From: a bacterium | GTDB taxonomy: Bacteria > Actinomycetota > Acidimicrobiia > Spongiisociales > ZC4RG35 | Length of the DNA: 34,138 nt | Assembly (NCBI GenBank): GCA_024639335.1 | Contig: JAHEIN010000011.1 | Span: 1 to 34,138 of the forward strand | Reading direction: 5' to 3' | Shown here: positions 23,201 through 31,162 of the stretch, piece by piece | Position numbering within the stretch: position 1 is the first letter of the stretch | Layout of the letters: every line of letters starts with the position of its first letter | Made by a program: the position numbers and the translations under genes | Notes under the pieces: model-generated | Told to the model about the DNA's origin: nothing | What the model saw: the letters and a program-made list of their open reading frames with translations, nothing else | Databases searched by the model: none

Positions 23201-23653
23201 GTTGAGGACCGAGGTGATCTGTCCCTGCCCGATGATGACGTGTTGATGTCGACCGACACCCGAATCCGAGAGCAGTTCCTGGATGTCGAGCAGGCGACAT
23301 CCAACACCGTTGATCTCGTAGTCTGACGAGCCGTCTCGATAGAGCCGTCTGGTCACACTCACTTCGGGGAGGTCGAGGGGCAGCATCCCCGACTCGTTGT
23401 CGAACACGAGAGTGACTTCGGCTCTCGCCAGGCCGGGCCTGGTGGCCGTGCCGGCGAAGATCACATCGTCCATCTTCGAAGTCCTGAGCGCTTTGGGCGA
23501 CTGGGTGCCCATCACCCAGGACAGGGCGTCGACGATGTTCGACTTGCCGGAGCCGTTGGGCCCGACGATCACCGTCACTCCAGGACGGAAGTCCAGGCGC
23601 GTCCGATCTGCGAACGACTTGAACCCCGTGAGTTTGAGCGACTTGAGAAACAT
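20213..23653 (-). CDS. smc: Chromosome segregation protein SMC
   Basis: SMC dimers with ScpA/ScpB compact and separate chromosomes. The start is ATG 23653 (MFLKSLKLTGFKSFADRTRL, 1146 aa); the track's start 28 codons upstream adds non-family residues. Walker A is GPNGSGKS (31-38). Long Glu/Arg/Leu-rich coiled coils flank a hinge recognisable near GYAGTIASLLDVPDEYAAAV and LGHLADALVLEANAS. The C-terminal head has the ABC signature LLSGGERSLAALAF and Walker B with FYILDEVEAALDDANLRRF. All ATPase motifs are intact. The gene lies between acyP (177-bp gap) and the two small unknown genes. Confidence 0.98.
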   Translation of the reverse strand: MFLKSLKLTGFKSFADRTRLDFRPGVTVIVGPNGSGKSNIVDALSWVMGTQSPKALRTSKMDDVIFAGTATRPGLARAEVTLVFDNESGMLPLDLPEVSVTRRLYRDGSSDYEINGVGCRLLDIQELLSDSGVGRHQHVIIGQGQITSVLNATPDDHRAVIEEAAGILKHRVRRDKAERRLERTDGDVTRLHDLLGELSRQMRPLKRQAAAAERFDGVAAEAQALRLFLGGQDLRTITARQSEVRGIQATANEIVATRADLLSDLGSELEAVREEAGMFGQALERDTAAAARLETLGERLRRIAQVAAERARTSQERIEGAEDRRQGLEAERRQLEAELTATEEEQRRLTVASEAAERAFRSFEDEERSLADQESMSTEGAIAVVRGDLRSLEASDERDRRESKSLSERIEGLERRVAEHVSETAGLNTEIRDLDTIVVEAQDRFHSVQAERVRLQGSWERAEAMHNESRVGVAAAAARLTAVEEAAEGLADPESRSVVEAVDGYAGTIASLLDVPDEYAAAVDAVLGHLADALVLEANASIEDAVAALKSKGLGGVSVVQFRDVEQSGATIGGPVGVTWLPGVLGSGADRKLAVSLLGSAHLSESWKSGWQLSQTHPDSVFVTLEGDIFRGGTARVAHPDGATPAMMENAQVELERTETELARSQSLLTQSKRAFDDAREAERDSLETLESLEARLSGATDSLGRSERVVVESETELSRLTDRLASLRAAIEDRAHQRAVLTERLANLEGEEAERQRAWEELTTRRNEVARRRESARAEWQAFESDVTSMAGRRSMMDRRIATIGELLDAETRSDESPERIERLLRVEESARRAFEILAAHLEGLRRRQADLREQAGEAGRRLDALTRTERQYRTELDEAERRLSRMAVEEAELRVRFEAVAERLRRDADATEAEAMAAPRPDIESDDLAGVLRSREAELKRMGPINPLAAEEYAELSERHAFLSAQLEDLEVSRSELRRIIEALDTEIHNQFLEAYTEIAAAYEENFTVLFPGGRGRLGLTAPDDPMTSGVEIGAQPVGKRVAKMSLLSGGERSLAALAFLFAVFKARPSPFYILDEVEAALDDANLRRFLRLLASFRDSAQLMIVTHQQQTMESGDVLYGVTMEPGGSSKVIAKAMSEVEQTV

Positions 23654-23830
23654 GGACAACTTACACCCTTGTGATTCGCTGGGCACTGTAGCGGCGCGTC
23701 GAGGACGTCCTGAGTCTTGTGTTCTGAGTGAACCCACTGCAGTCGCGGCGGAAGCCGTGACCGACCGGCGCCTGTTTCGGACTCGTGTCGCCCTGCGACT
23801 CCAACTCGCCTGTCCGAAAGTCGGTCACCA

Positions 23831-24103
23831 TCAATTCGTTATCAGGAAGTCCTGGAGGTTTGGGTCGGGTTCCACCGTGTTCGACTCGACGCCGGTGACG
23901 AGAGCCCCGGGCGGGCCAGCCCAGAGCCAGTCGATGAAAGCGTTGACGTCGTCCTCTTCGCCTTGAGCGAAGACCTCGACGTCGCCGGTCCGCACGTTGC
24001 GAACCCAGCCGTGCAGGTGACGTTGCCTGGCTTCGCGGCGGGTGGTCTGTCGGAAGGCGACACCCTGGACCCTGCCCGAGACAACCGCGTGTGTTGCTTT
24101 CAT
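23831..24103 (-). CDS. acyP: Acylphosphatase
   Basis: This 90-aa enzyme hydrolyses acyl phosphates. Both catalytic residues are visible: Arg18 in GRVQGVAFRQ and Asn36 in GWVRNVRTGDVEVFAQGE. The start ATG 24103 comes 4 bp after the mutM stop; the track's longer frame is a false extension into mutM. The mutM-acyP-smc order suggests co-transcription with housekeeping genes. Confidence 0.95.
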   Translation of the reverse strand: MKATHAVVSGRVQGVAFRQTTRREARQRHLHGWVRNVRTGDVEVFAQGEEDDVNAFIDWLWAGPPGALVTGVESNTVEPDPNLQDFLITN

Positions 24104-24107
24104 GGTC

Positions 24108-24947
24108 TCAGTCTGCCAGGCGTTGACACATTGGGCAGAAGTGTGACGAACGTTGAGCGATGACCATCCGCTCGATTGCGGTGCCACAGGTGCGACATGG
24201 TTCCCCTTCCCGTCCGTACGCTCCGAGTCGTTCGAGGAACTGCCCCGCCCGGCCGTCGGGAAGCAGATAGGCGAGATCGTTGAGCGACGTTCCGCCGTGA
24301 GCCACTCCAGCCTCCAGCACAGGCACGATCGCGTTGCGCAACCGTGCGATCTCCTCCCTGTCCAGCGACCCGATCCGGCGGGCCGGGTGGATCCGGGCGA
24401 GATGCAGCACCTCGTCGGCATAGATGTTGCCGAGGCCGGCGACGAACCGTTGATCCAACAGGGCCGACTTGATCGCGGGAACTCGCCCGGCGAAGGTCTC
24501 GGCGAACTCGTCGACGGTCGGCAGATCGGTGAGCGCGTCACGCCCCACCCGAGAGAGGCCCGAGCCAGTGAGTTCGTCCGGAGTGAACACGGCAACGAAC
24601 CCGAAGGTCCTGGGGTCGACGAACCGGAGCTCGGTTCCGCTCTCGGTCTGGAAGATCGCATTCGTGTGAGGCGCTTCGGTCTCGCCTGGCTCGGCGATCT
24701 GAAGTCGCCCCGACATGCCGAGGTGGATCACCCAGGTGAGTTCACCCTCGACGTCGATCAGGATGAACTTCCCTCTGCGACCGACTCGCCGCACGCGGCG
24801 CCCGGAGAGTCGCTCCGCCACATCTTCGGGACGGACGTTGCGACGGGCCATCCGGGGCCGCCTGACCTCCACGAGGCCCATGCGTTGCCCGGTCAGCACC
24901 GGCTCGATGAACCGTCTCGACGTCTCTACCTCAGGCAATTCCGGCAC
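24108..24947 (-). CDS. mutM: Formamidopyrimidine-DNA glycosylase (Fpg/MutM)
   Basis: MutM removes oxidised purines such as 8-oxoguanine and nicks the abasic site. The 279-aa protein starts at GTG 24947. After Met removal it has the catalytic N-terminus PELPEVET (Pro2, Glu3), Lys60 in GRRGKFILID, and the helix-two-turn-helix FVAGLGNIYADEVL. The C-terminal zinc finger is complete (C251, C254, C271, C274), with Arg266 in the QRSSH lesion-contact loop. It heads the minus-strand run mutM-acyP-smc-ftsY-cdd. rnc, often found upstream in other bacteria, is absent. Confidence 0.97.
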   Translation of the reverse strand: MPELPEVETSRRFIEPVLTGQRMGLVEVRRPRMARRNVRPEDVAERLSGRRVRRVGRRGKFILIDVEGELTWVIHLGMSGRLQIAEPGETEAPHTNAIFQTESGTELRFVDPRTFGFVAVFTPDELTGSGLSRVGRDALTDLPTVDEFAETFAGRVPAIKSALLDQRFVAGLGNIYADEVLHLARIHPARRIGSLDREEIARLRNAIVPVLEAGVAHGGTSLNDLAYLLPDGRAGQFLERLGAYGREGEPCRTCGTAIERMVIAQRSSHFCPMCQRLAD

Positions 24948-25224
24948 CCATCCAGCTTGAACTCACCCCCGAAAGACCACAAATCGACATGGAGCTCAGA
25001 ACAAGCCTCTCCCATGTGACAGGCCGGCCAACCCACTTCAAGAGGTGCGTTGCCAAAGGAGTTGTGGGTTCCTTTGCGCCGGGACGGTCACAACGGGATC
25101 TCTGCAAGGGTTGCTGATGCGCACGAGGGGTCCGCCAGGCGAGCCGGCGGCAGCGGTCTTCCCAAGAGTGGGGGTCGGTCGGCTAGCTTGATTGACGCTC
25201 GGACGAAGGAAAGCGACGCACCCC
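24948..25224. other. 277-bp divergent spacer between mutM and the membrane-protein operon
   Basis: No gene is supported here. It should hold two divergent promoters; TAGCTT at 25184 could be a -10 box for the plus-strand operon. A 7-bp stem inverted repeat (25054-25076) is the only clear structure. Confidence 0.6.
25054..25076. repeat. Short inverted repeat in divergent spacer
   Basis: CAAAGGA (25054-25060) and TCCTTTG (25070-25076) are perfect inverted 7-mers around 9 nt. It could be an operator for either divergent gene or a chance hairpin. Confidence 0.4.
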
Positions 25225-26202
25225 ATGACCTCACGACCTGATCTGCGGCCGCGGTCGATCGGCGAGAACCTCGATGCCGGGTTCAAGCTCTTCACGTCGA
25301 ACTTCAAACAGCTTGTCACCCTGGCTGCGATCATCCTGATCCCGGTGGCCGTCGTCAACGCCGTGATCAGCACCGCGGCGGGCAACTTCAACTACTTCGA
25401 TCTGATCAGCGACCCGGAGAACTTCGATCTCGCCGACGAGCTCGCCACATTCGTCGGCCTCACACTCCTGACAGGAATCATCGGGGCGCTCGGGAGCCTG
25501 ATCGTCCAGGCGGGGGCCGTGAGCGTGATCGGCGACTCCTATCAGGGCAAGCAGACCACATGGCGTGAGGGTCTGTCGATAGGTCTCCGCAAGGCATTCC
25601 CGGTGTTGCTGACCGGCATCCTGATCGGGCTCATCGCCATCAGTCTGCTGATTGCGATCGGAATCGCCGTGTTCATCCTGGCGCTGGTCTCCGAGATCCT
25701 CGCCGCGGTCGCGGCGTTCTTCGCCTTCATCGGGCTCTTGATCTCCGTGTTCACGCTGGCGTACGTGGCGGTCCCGGCACTGATCGTCGAGAATCTGGGA
25801 CCCGTTCAGGCGATCGGTCGGTCGATCTCGATGGTGCGGCACCGATTCTGGCCGACGTTCTGGACCGGCTTCCTGGCAGCGATCATCATCGGGATCATCG
25901 GTGCAATCGTCAGCAGCATCATCCAATTGAGCGTCACCGGTCCTGCGCTCTTCTCTGCCACCGAGACCGGTGAGCTCTCCGGTGGGCTCGTGTTCGCTTC
26001 GTCCGCAGTGTCGAGTGCGCTGGTGAGCATCTTCCAGACGCCCTTCCTGGCTGCGGTCGGGCTTGCCGTCTACTTCGATCTCAGGGTCCGGCTGGAGGGC
26101 TTCGATCTCGAGCTGCTGGCGCGCGAACTGGAACAGTCGACCGGAACCGAAGCCACACCCGATACCGGCTCCGACCCGTTTGGGTTGGATTCGCCCGAGT
26201 GA
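25225..26202 (+). CDS. Multi-pass membrane protein (glycerophosphodiesterase membrane-domain-like)
   Basis: I choose ATG 25225 (MTSRPDLRPRSIGENLDAGF, 325 aa); TTG 25192 is an alternative. About six hydrophobic regions are visible, including LVTLAAIILIPVAVVNAVIS, FPVLLTGILIGLIAISLLIA and FWPTFWTGFLAAIIIGIIGA. The N-terminal RSIGENLDAGFKLFTSNFKQ and the RFWPTFW segment after a short helix resemble membrane domains often annotated as glycerophosphoryl diester phosphodiesterase-like. No phosphodiesterase catalytic domain is present. First gene of the cluster; its stop overlaps the next GTG by 4 bp. Confidence 0.75.
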   Translation: MTSRPDLRPRSIGENLDAGFKLFTSNFKQLVTLAAIILIPVAVVNAVISTAAGNFNYFDLISDPENFDLADELATFVGLTLLTGIIGALGSLIVQAGAVSVIGDSYQGKQTTWREGLSIGLRKAFPVLLTGILIGLIAISLLIAIGIAVFILALVSEILAAVAAFFAFIGLLISVFTLAYVAVPALIVENLGPVQAIGRSISMVRHRFWPTFWTGFLAAIIIGIIGAIVSSIIQLSVTGPALFSATETGELSGGLVFASSAVSSALVSIFQTPFLAAVGLAVYFDLRVRLEGFDLELLARELEQSTGTEATPDTGSDPFGLDSPE

Positions 26203-26987
26203 TCGGGGTCCTCGGCCTGGCTCCGGCAGAAGACGTCATCGATCTCATTGAACGTGACGACCTCTCGGCGCTGCAGTCGATCGCCGACATCGACGGTCTC
26301 CCGGTGGACATGGCGGCGATCACCGACGCAACCGGGACAGAACTGGACCGCCGACTCGAGACGCTCTCCGATCTGCTCGCCCGACAGCTCGGGTCCGATG
26401 TCGATGTCGGTGAAATCACCGCAACGGCGCGCATGGTTCTCGAACAGGACAAGTTCGAGGTCGCAGGTGAGGGCTTCCTGGACCAGATCGGAGCTCTGAT
26501 CCTGGCCTGGTTCGACCGATTTCTCAGCTGGCTGTCCTCGGCTCTGGGCGGACCGACCAACACCGCCCTTGTCGTGATCGGTGTGGTCGTACTGTTCGGG
26601 CTGGCTGCCTTCACCTTCCTGGCACGGCGCCGTTCGGCGGCCCTCGCAGACGAGTTCAGCCTGGAGCGGCTCATCGCCGAAGGCGGAGATCCGGCCGAGT
26701 TCGAGCGTTCGGCGGCCGAGGCGGCGGCTCGCAGTTCGTGGGACGAAGCCTTGCGCTACCGGTTCCTCGCCGGTCTGCTTCGGCTGGACCTGTCGGGCAG
26801 GATCAGCTTCCGCCCCGGTCTCACCACCGGTGAGATCGCCGCCACCCTCTCCGACGACCGGTTCGATCGCCTCGTCGATGTGTTCAACGATGTCGCATAC
26901 GGGGGGCGTCATGCCGACGAGGCCGCATATCGCACATCGGTCGAGACGTGGCGCGAACTGTTGACGCCCGAGCGGTCGCGCTCATGA
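26199..26987 (+). CDS. DUF4129 domain membrane protein
   Basis: The 262-aa protein starts at GTG 26199 in a 4-bp overlap. An N-terminal region (1-105) is probably extracytoplasmic or membrane-proximal, and one clear membrane helix lies at about 120-141 (ALVVIGVVVLFGLAAFTFLA). The C-terminal cytoplasmic DUF4129 domain has WDEALRYRFLAGLLRLDLSG, TTGEIAATL and a closing VFNDVAYGGRHADEAAYR. DUF4129 proteins usually accompany MoxR and DUF58 genes, as here. Biochemical function is unknown. Confidence 0.87.
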   Translation: MIGVLGLAPAEDVIDLIERDDLSALQSIADIDGLPVDMAAITDATGTELDRRLETLSDLLARQLGSDVDVGEITATARMVLEQDKFEVAGEGFLDQIGALILAWFDRFLSWLSSALGGPTNTALVVIGVVVLFGLAAFTFLARRRSAALADEFSLERLIAEGGDPAEFERSAAEAAARSSWDEALRYRFLAGLLRLDLSGRISFRPGLTTGEIAATLSDDRFDRLVDVFNDVAYGGRHADEAAYRTSVETWRELLTPERSRS

Positions 26988-28099
26988 CCACGATCACCGC
27001 CGAGGGGCGACGGATCCGCTCGAACATCGTCACCGGTGTCATGTCGATCGTTGCGATCATGGTCGCGCTCGTGATCGTGTCGGCGTTCGGGAGCGACCAG
27101 GCGGTCGATGGCCCGCCGGGCTCGTCGTTCGTCACCACGTCTCTCGGCGCGGCAGGCCTGTACGAGACCTTGGAGGATCTGGGGGCCGATGTCGTGCGGA
27201 ACCGCCAGCCGATCAGTGGCGACAACCTCTCAGGCGTCGACACGCTGATGGCGCTGGAAGTCGGAGGCATGTTCTATGACCCGTTCGAGCGTGCTGCAAT
27301 CCGCAATGCCGTCGAGTCCGGTCTCACGCTGGTCACGAGTGGCCCACCGAACGCCGAGTTGCTCGATCGGGTGGTCGGGACCGTCCCCGAATGGATTCCG
27401 AGCACGCCACGAGATGGTCGCCTCACCATTGGGACCGGGATGTTCACTGCCCCTCGATTCGGCGTGTTCGCTCCAGGCTCCGGCCTCCCGCTGGTCGTCG
27501 CCGGAGACCGACATCTGGTGGTGGTCTTCACGGTTGGGGAAGGACGAGTGGTCCTCTTCTCGGACACTGCTTCGGTCGGCAACCAGGGGCTGGGGCTGTT
27601 CGACAACGCCGAGATCGCCGTCGGCCAGGTCGGTCTTGGCACGGTGATGTTCGATGAGTTCCGCCACGGGTTCACCGAGCAGGGCACGACCGGCCTGCTC
27701 GATGCGGCTCCGCAGAGTTGGTCGAACACGCTGCGTCTGCTCGGCGTTGCGCTGGTGATCGCGCTCATCGCCTACGGGCGCCGGTTCGGTCCGCCCGAAC
27801 CGCAGGGCCGCTCGTTCGTCCCCTCGAGACGACAGCTGATCGACTCGGTGGCGGCGAGCCTGCGGCGCACCGGCTCACCAATCGGAGCGACCGAACCGAT
27901 TCGCAACCTGGCGAAACACGAAGTTCGCCGCAAGGGCATGCTCGGACCGGAAGCGACCGACGCCGAGTTGCGGACAGCCGCCGCCGACCTTCTACCTCCG
28001 GAGGAGGTCGACGCGATCTTCTCACCCGGCCCCGATAGCGTGATGCTGGCCGACCGGGCACTCGCTCGGTTGCGGTCGGTGAGCGGGAACATCAGATGA
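26984..28099 (+). CDS. DUF4350 domain membrane protein
   Basis: The start is ATG 26984 within ATGA (371 aa); the track's 26948 start lies inside the previous gene. A membrane helix at about 14-36 is followed by an extracytoplasmic DUF4350 domain with SSFVTTSLGAAGLYETLEDL, then LTLVTSGPPNAELLDRVV and GEGRVVLFSDTASVGNQGLG. A second helix (LRLLGVALVIALIAYG) leads to a basic cytoplasmic tail. The domain has the outline of a GATase/ThuA-like fold, usually without catalytic residues. Placed between DUF4129 and MoxR genes as in mycobacterial moxR2 loci. Confidence 0.87.
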   Translation: MTTITAEGRRIRSNIVTGVMSIVAIMVALVIVSAFGSDQAVDGPPGSSFVTTSLGAAGLYETLEDLGADVVRNRQPISGDNLSGVDTLMALEVGGMFYDPFERAAIRNAVESGLTLVTSGPPNAELLDRVVGTVPEWIPSTPRDGRLTIGTGMFTAPRFGVFAPGSGLPLVVAGDRHLVVVFTVGEGRVVLFSDTASVGNQGLGLFDNAEIAVGQVGLGTVMFDEFRHGFTEQGTTGLLDAAPQSWSNTLRLLGVALVIALIAYGRRFGPPEPQGRSFVPSRRQLIDSVAASLRRTGSPIGATEPIRNLAKHEVRRKGMLGPEATDAELRTAAADLLPPEEVDAIFSPGPDSVMLADRALARLRSVSGNIR

Positions 28100-29046
28100 C
28101 GAACGAAGGAAACGCGATGAGAGAGCTGCGCAGCCGAGTCCACCAGGAGGTCTCGAAGGTCGTGATGGGCCAGACCCCGGCGCTCGACGCCCTCCTCGCA
28201 GCGGTCGCGGTCGGCGGTCACGTGCTGTTGGAAGGTGTCCCGGGGACCGCCAAGACCCTCCTGGCGAACACATTCGCCAAGGCGGTCGGCCTCGACTTTG
28301 CGCGCGCCCAATTCACACCGGACATGCTGCCGTCGGATCTCACCGGCACGATGACGTTGCGGGGCGGCGACCTGGTGTTCCGTCCGGGCCCGGTCTTCTC
28401 GAACGTTCTGCTGGCCGACGAGATCAACCGCACCCCACCGAAGACCCAATCGGCGCTACTCGAAGCAATGGCGGAAAACCAGGTGTCGGTCGATGGCACC
28501 ACCCATGAACTACCCAGCCCCTTCATGGTCGTTGCGACGCAGAACCCGATCGAATACGAGGGAACCTATCCCCTGCCCGAGGCCCAACTCGACCGGTTCC
28601 TCATGAAGATCGAGGTGGGTTACCCACAAGCCGACCAGGAGCTCGAGATGCTGCGGATGTCCCGTGACGGGGTCAGGCCCACTGCGATCGACGAGGTCGC
28701 ACCGGTGACAGGAGCCGGTGAGTTGCTCTCGATGCGAGATCAGGTCAGCGATCTCATGATCGAGGACGATGTGCTCGACTATCTCGCCAAGGTCGTTTCG
28801 GGAACCCGCACTCAGCCGTCGGTCGAATTGGGCGCCAGCCCCCGGGCGGCCGTTCATCTGCTTGCGGCATCGAGGGCGATCGCTGCCATGGCGGGACGCG
28901 ACTACGTGACCCCCGATGACGTCAGCAGGATGGCGCGTCCTGTGCTGAACCATCGCATCCTCATTCGCCCCGAAGCCGAGATCGAGCGATACACGCCGGC
29001 GGACGCCATCACCGCCAGTCTCCAATCTGTGACCGTCCCCCGCTGA
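28096..29046 (+). CDS. MoxR-family AAA+ ATPase
   Basis: This 316-aa AAA+ protein has Walker A GVPGTAKT (47-54), Walker B LLADEINR, sensor 1 VVATQNPIEYEGTYPLPEAQ with the arginine-finger segment LDRF, and the C-terminal lid with ASPRAAVHLLAASRA. MoxR ATPases are thought to act as chaperones that insert cofactors or assemble partner complexes with von Willebrand-type proteins, here the DUF58 product. ATG 28096 overlaps the previous stop. ATG 28117, seven codons on, has a better ribosome site (GAAGGAAA) and may be the real start. Confidence 0.95.
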   Translation: MTNEGNAMRELRSRVHQEVSKVVMGQTPALDALLAAVAVGGHVLLEGVPGTAKTLLANTFAKAVGLDFARAQFTPDMLPSDLTGTMTLRGGDLVFRPGPVFSNVLLADEINRTPPKTQSALLEAMAENQVSVDGTTHELPSPFMVVATQNPIEYEGTYPLPEAQLDRFLMKIEVGYPQADQELEMLRMSRDGVRPTAIDEVAPVTGAGELLSMRDQVSDLMIEDDVLDYLAKVVSGTRTQPSVELGASPRAAVHLLAASRAIAAMAGRDYVTPDDVSRMARPVLNHRILIRPEAEIERYTPADAITASLQSVTVPR

Positions 29047-30312
29047 ATGAGCTTCACCCGGCGCACCGTCGTCCTGATCATCCTTGCGGCGTTATCGGCG
29101 CTCATCCTCCCTTGGCAGCTCGCCGGAGTCGTGATGCTCGTGGTCCTGATCGCCGCCGCCGCCGACGCATTGCAGGTGCGGACGCCACCGACGATCGACC
29201 GATCCGCCCCCCAGATCATGAGCCGAGGTGTGCCATCGGAACTGGCGTGTCATGTGCGGTCGGGCAGCCCGAGGATGCTGGTGAAACAGCCGGTCGGTGA
29301 CGCCGATCTCCTGGTTGCCGAACAGGTGGGTGTGCGCGGTCTCGAGTCGGCGCTGTGGGCGAAGCGCCGCGGAGCTCATCTGCTCCCCCGGATGGCGACG
29401 ATCTCGACAGGCCCGCTCGGGCTGGGCAGGTGGTATCACCGGGTCGGTGACGACTCCACCGTGACCGTGTACCCGGATCTGCCGGCCGCCCGACGGCTGG
29501 CGCTCGACGTCCGGCTCGGCCGGTTCCGGGACGACGCTCGGCGTGCGCGCGGCCAGCTGGGCCTGGGGACCGACCTCGAGTCGATCAGGGACTATCAACC
29601 CGACGACGACATCCGCCAGGTCAATTGGAAGGCCACCGCCCGCATCGGAAGGCCCATGAGCAACACCTTCCGGGTGGAACAGGACCGCCAGATCATGTGC
29701 CTGGTGGACTGCGGGCGTCTGATGGCGGCGCCGGTCACGGCGAACGACGACGTCAGCACCATCACGCGACTCGATGTGGCGGTCGACGTCGTTGCTGCGG
29801 TCACGGCGGTTGCCAAGGAGGTGGGCGATCAGGTGGGCGTGCTCGCATTCACCGACGAGATCATCAGGATGGTCAGTCCGCGACGCGACTCCGAGGACGT
29901 GGTCCTGGAGGCGATCCACGACCTCGAGCCGGTTGGGGTGGACGCCGACTACGAGCGGGCGTTTCAGCGGGTGATCGGCATGAAACGTAGTCTCGTCGTC
30001 GTTCTGACCGACCTGTTGGACGACACCGCCGGCGAACCGCTGGTGCGTTCACTGCCGATCCTGGCGCGCAAGCATTCGGTGATCGTCGCCAGCCTCACCG
30101 ACCCCGACGTCGAACGGCTCATCTCCGGCCCGGCGACATCGGTGGATGAAGCGATGCAGACGGCCGTCGCCGTCGACATCCTCGAGCCCCGCTCGTTGCT
30201 GGTCTCCCGACTCGCCCATCGTGGCGTCGATGTCGTCGAAGGAGACGTCCACCGCCTCTCGGCGCGGACCGTCGCCGCCTACCTACGGGCCAAGCGACGA
30301 GCCCGCACCTGA
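29047..30312 (+). CDS. DUF58 domain protein (vWA-like)
   Basis: The 421-aa protein starts directly after the moxR stop. Two N-terminal membrane helices (about 7-39) are followed by a beta-rich segment and the DUF58 signature GTDLESIRDYQPDDDIRQVN...WKATAR (174-199). The downstream vWA-like fold has a degenerate metal site (VDCGRLM) and LVVVLTDLLDDT. DUF58 proteins are the standard partners of MoxR ATPases. It ends the operon and meets the convergent permease gene with only 1 bp between stops. Confidence 0.92.
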   Translation: MSFTRRTVVLIILAALSALILPWQLAGVVMLVVLIAAAADALQVRTPPTIDRSAPQIMSRGVPSELACHVRSGSPRMLVKQPVGDADLLVAEQVGVRGLESALWAKRRGAHLLPRMATISTGPLGLGRWYHRVGDDSTVTVYPDLPAARRLALDVRLGRFRDDARRARGQLGLGTDLESIRDYQPDDDIRQVNWKATARIGRPMSNTFRVEQDRQIMCLVDCGRLMAAPVTANDDVSTITRLDVAVDVVAAVTAVAKEVGDQVGVLAFTDEIIRMVSPRRDSEDVVLEAIHDLEPVGVDADYERAFQRVIGMKRSLVVVLTDLLDDTAGEPLVRSLPILARKHSVIVASLTDPDVERLISGPATSVDEAMQTAVAVDILEPRSLLVSRLAHRGVDVVEGDVHRLSARTVAAYLRAKRRART

Positions 30313-30313
30313 C

Positions 30314-31162
30314 TCACTTGTCCTGGCCGAGGGCGAACCCGCTCATGAAAGGCTTCTGCATCAATAGGAACACCACCGCAGGCGGGATGGACGCAATGAT
30401 CGCCGCCAGCATCAACGGGCCATAGGTCAAAGCTCCATCGATGTTCGTGAGTGTCTGCAGGGCGACCTGCGTGACCTGTGCGGACTCGTCGCGGATGATC
30501 AGGCTCGGCCACAGGAACATGTTCCAGGTGTAGACGAACTGGATGACGAACAATGCCGCGATGACGTTCCAAGAAAGGGGGATCAGGACCCGGGTGAGGA
30601 ACTTGACCGGCGTTGCCCCATCGATCTGTGACGCTTCGAGGAGTTCAACAGGCATGTTCGAGAAGTGCTGTCTGAAGAGGAACGCACCGGTCGCCGACGC
30701 CAGGAACGGGACGACGATCGACGCCATGGTGTCCTGCCACCCGAATCCGGACACGAGACGGAACATGGCGAGGATCATGACTTCGGTGGGCATCATCAGC
30801 GTCACGAGTACAAGGAAGAACACGAGCCACTTGCCGCGGAACTTGAAATAGACGAACGCCAATCCGGCCATCAGGGACAAGATCGTCTTGCCGGTCGTCA
30901 CATACAGCGCCTGCTGAGTGGAGTTCCACATGGCCCCGGCGAAGTCGCGATTGACCCACACCGACTCGAAGTTTGAAACGAGCGCACTCCCCGGCCTCAT
31001 CTGGAACGCGAAGATCTCGGTGTTGTTCTGTGTGGCGATCAGTGTGGCGTACAACAGCGGGAAGGCGATGCCCAGCGCCGTGGCGACGAGTGCGACGTGA
31101 TACGGCCAGTTGCGACCGCGAAGCCACGTCCGCTTCTTCACGCCGGGGTTGAAGCCCATCAT
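30314..31162 (-). CDS. ABC transporter permease, UgpE/MalG type
   Basis: The protein has 282 aa from ATG 31162 (MMGFNPGVKKRTW), whose first base overlaps the upstream permease stop (TGATG); ATG 31159 is equally possible. Six membrane segments are recognisable. The ATPase-contact EAA loop reads LLEASQIDGATPVKFLTRVLIPLS. Other stretches follow E. coli UgpE as I recall it: LVTLMMPTEVMILAMF, VPFLASATGAFLFRQHF, VIQFVYTWNMFLWPSLII and SIPPAVVFLLMQKPFM. It would form the membrane channel with the UgpA-like partner. Substrate may be glycerol 3-phosphate, a glycerophosphodiester or an oligosaccharide. Confidence 0.92.
   Translation of the reverse strand: MMGFNPGVKKRTWLRGRNWPYHVALVATALGIAFPLLYATLIATQNNTEIFAFQMRPGSALVSNFESVWVNRDFAGAMWNSTQQALYVTTGKTILSLMAGLAFVYFKFRGKWLVFFLVLVTLMMPTEVMILAMFRLVSGFGWQDTMASIVVPFLASATGAFLFRQHFSNMPVELLEASQIDGATPVKFLTRVLIPLSWNVIAALFVIQFVYTWNMFLWPSLIIRDESAQVTQVALQTLTNIDGALTYGPLMLAAIIASIPPAVVFLLMQKPFMSGFALGQDK

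Noticed and set aside
25013-25090. Possible fourth copy of the GTGAC/GTCAC inverted repeat
   Set aside because: Only short cores match (GTGACAGG and CGGTCACAACG); the arms and the AAGAA extension are missing.
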